From Liolophura sinensis (Eukaryota > Mollusca > Polyplacophora > Chitonida > Chitonidae), in NCBI RefSeq assembly GCF_032854445.1, contig NC_088295.1, forward strand, positions 77,590,028 to 77,654,027: a stretch of DNA of 64,000 nt, in the 5' to 3' direction. The translations under genes and the position numbers were made by a program. Below, piece by piece: positions 63,006 through 64,000 of this stretch. How positions within the stretch are numbered: position 1 is the first letter of the stretch; each line of letters starts with the position of its first letter. The notes beneath the pieces were generated by a model. It saw only the letters and a list, made by a program, of their open reading frames with translations, was not told the origin of the DNA and did no database searches.

Positions 63006-63763
63006 CATTATTGTACTTCGTGTAGGTGTACATATCGGCTGTACGTAATAGTTGTTGAGAATAATTACGCTCCTGGCCAGCTCGTCAATGTTAGGTGTGG
63101 AGATCTCCGAGCCGTGAAATCTCACGTCATCCCAGCCCTGTTTGTGACAAAATAACACAACATTAAGCAGTTTATCGAAAAGGGTAATATCCCAGTAACG
63201 TACAAAGTGTTCATGCGCATTGTAACGCAGTGGATACGTTCATTAATTTCTCAAGAGAGAAACGCTATAAATTTGTTTGAATAAGATTCAACGTCGCTTT
63301 CAGCCTTACCTCGACGATGTCTCTTCCTAGCACGTCGGTTCTAATACCGTTTTTTCCTGACAAAGCCAGAGAAAACTGGAGAAATCCATTTATAGATGAG
63401 AAACTTTTTTCACCGAAGGGTGACAGTTCTTGGTGATAGATTTTGGAAAAAAATCACTCCAAACAGGTAAATTACTGAGTCAAAAACTTGTAAACTGAGC
63501 GTCAAAGTCTAAGTCGATAATCGCAAGAACAACTTTAATCATCAAGCCCCACAGAAATATGGAAGAAACAATATGACTTGAGAGAGTTAAAAAAGGACAC
63601 GCACGGCACTAAATTAAAGCACCTGTGCGCTTACGAGATCATCGGAGACGATGAAATCAATGTGAGGTCTCTGTGCAGACCGAGCTGTGATATGTTTTAT
63701 CACACACCCAACACCGAGTAGGAGCACAAATACGTGCCCTTGTACAACGCTTCTGGGTAGCAT
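62981..63763 (-). CDS. Sulfatase locus 3, intact exons 1 and 2
   Basis: Exon 1 (ATG at 63763, 43 codons, donor CTC|GTAAGC in phase 0) carries a hydrophobic signal segment (HVFVLLLGVGCVI) and PHIDFIVSDDL. Exon 2 (acceptor AACAG at 63138, 52 codons plus one base) carries [20 protein letters not shown], the only exon 2 in the window with both a normal acceptor and an intact CxPxR motif. A truncated product could be made from exons 1-3, but not a whole enzyme. Confidence 0.85.
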
Positions 63764-64000
63764 AGTGCACAGTAACAGGTATAGCTTGACGTAAATAACA
63801 TTAAAGCTGCAAGGAAAAATTATGAATCTTACCTTGCAAAGGCACAGACAACGTACAGTCTTCGTGGCTTTTTCCTATCTGTGTTCAACCTTTAGTACGG
63901 TAAAATGTCTTTACCATTACGTGTACCTGATGGCAGAAAGTGATGTCATTCTCGATCCAATAGACATACTACATACATGTATGTTTGAAATGACGCGTTG

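Larger units (their letters stand above)
57299..63763 (-). pseudogene. Arylsulfatase B-like locus 3, pseudogene
   Basis: Good exons: 1 at 63635-63763 (signal peptide, then RPHIDFIVSDDL), 2 at 62981-63137 (GWDDVRFHGSEISTPNIDEL, QPICTPTRSTIM, with CxPxR intact), 3 at 60603-60715 (QPYGLGLNKNLMPEHLRNLG). Damaged: exon 4 at 59963-60073 has no AG acceptor and TGA where GYW expects tryptophan. Exon 5 at about 59600-59722 has a stop before FTAEAEKIIRSHN. Exon 6 is not found. Exon 7 at 58511-58663 is 153 instead of 154 bp, with a frame break at GGPTN. Exon 8 at 57299-57980 has a one-base loss after WYGCTP, a second frame change later, and a TAG in DPC(E)YHN. The homology is clear; full function is not possible. 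Confidence 0.85.

Overview
The window is animal genomic DNA: an AT-rich background, many short exons separated by introns of a few hundred bases with GT/AG junctions, tRNA-derived SINEs, MITE-like elements and minisatellites. The dominant SINE (AATAAAT-rich tail, an internal block reading 'ACGGCGTAAAACACCAATCA', a tRNA-like head) and the frequent TACATGTA words suggest a lophotrochozoan, most likely a mollusc. This is my recollection of such repeats, not a database result. All supported protein-coding genes read on the minus strand.

Region 1 (left edge to about 36.6 kb) is one very large gene for a mosaic extracellular protein. In transcript order (right to left) its exons encode a mucin-2-type WxxW domain, a Ca-binding EGF, a VWD-C8-TIL unit, a run of EGF-like domains, three C-type lectin domains, four more EGF-like domains, and then seven tandem copies of a roughly 200-residue fibrinogen-like/COLFI-like module. 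The closest match I recognise for this module is the module between the laminin-G domains of neurexin-IV/CNTNAP proteins. Every domain boundary I could place is a phase-1 intron, which is what exon shuffling would give. The 3' end probably continues beyond base 1, and the signal-peptide exon was not found. Four exons (27.0-28.3 kb and about 0.1 kb) carry single-base frame breaks.

Region 2 (about 36.6-42.4 kb) has no supported gene. It holds SINEs, a 46-bp minisatellite, simple repeats and one possible tiny exon.

Region 3 (42.4-63.8 kb) holds three arylsulfatase-B-like loci in tandem on the minus strand. Locus 1 (42.4-43.6 kb) is a fragment. Locus 2 (47.2-54.9 kb) has clean exons 1 and 3-8, but its only exon 2 copy, which should carry the active-site CxPxR, is deleted and mutated. 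Locus 3 (57.3-63.8 kb) has good exons 1-3 followed by several disabling lesions. Locus 1 and the 5' part of locus 2 lie in a segmental duplication (about 42.67-45.56 kb and 52.57-56.48 kb).

The most striking non-gene signal is a set of minisatellites whose repeat unit is the 3' end of an exon plus its own 5' splice site. A 70-bp array follows a fibrinogen-like-module exon. 26-bp arrays sit at the same intron of all three sulfatase loci. Shorter arrays sit at sulfatase exons 5 and 7. Each array multiplies candidate donor sites next to a real exon. Two internally deleted or terminal-repeat DNA elements (a piggyBac derivative in an intron and a MITE family) and a large fold-back element add to the picture.
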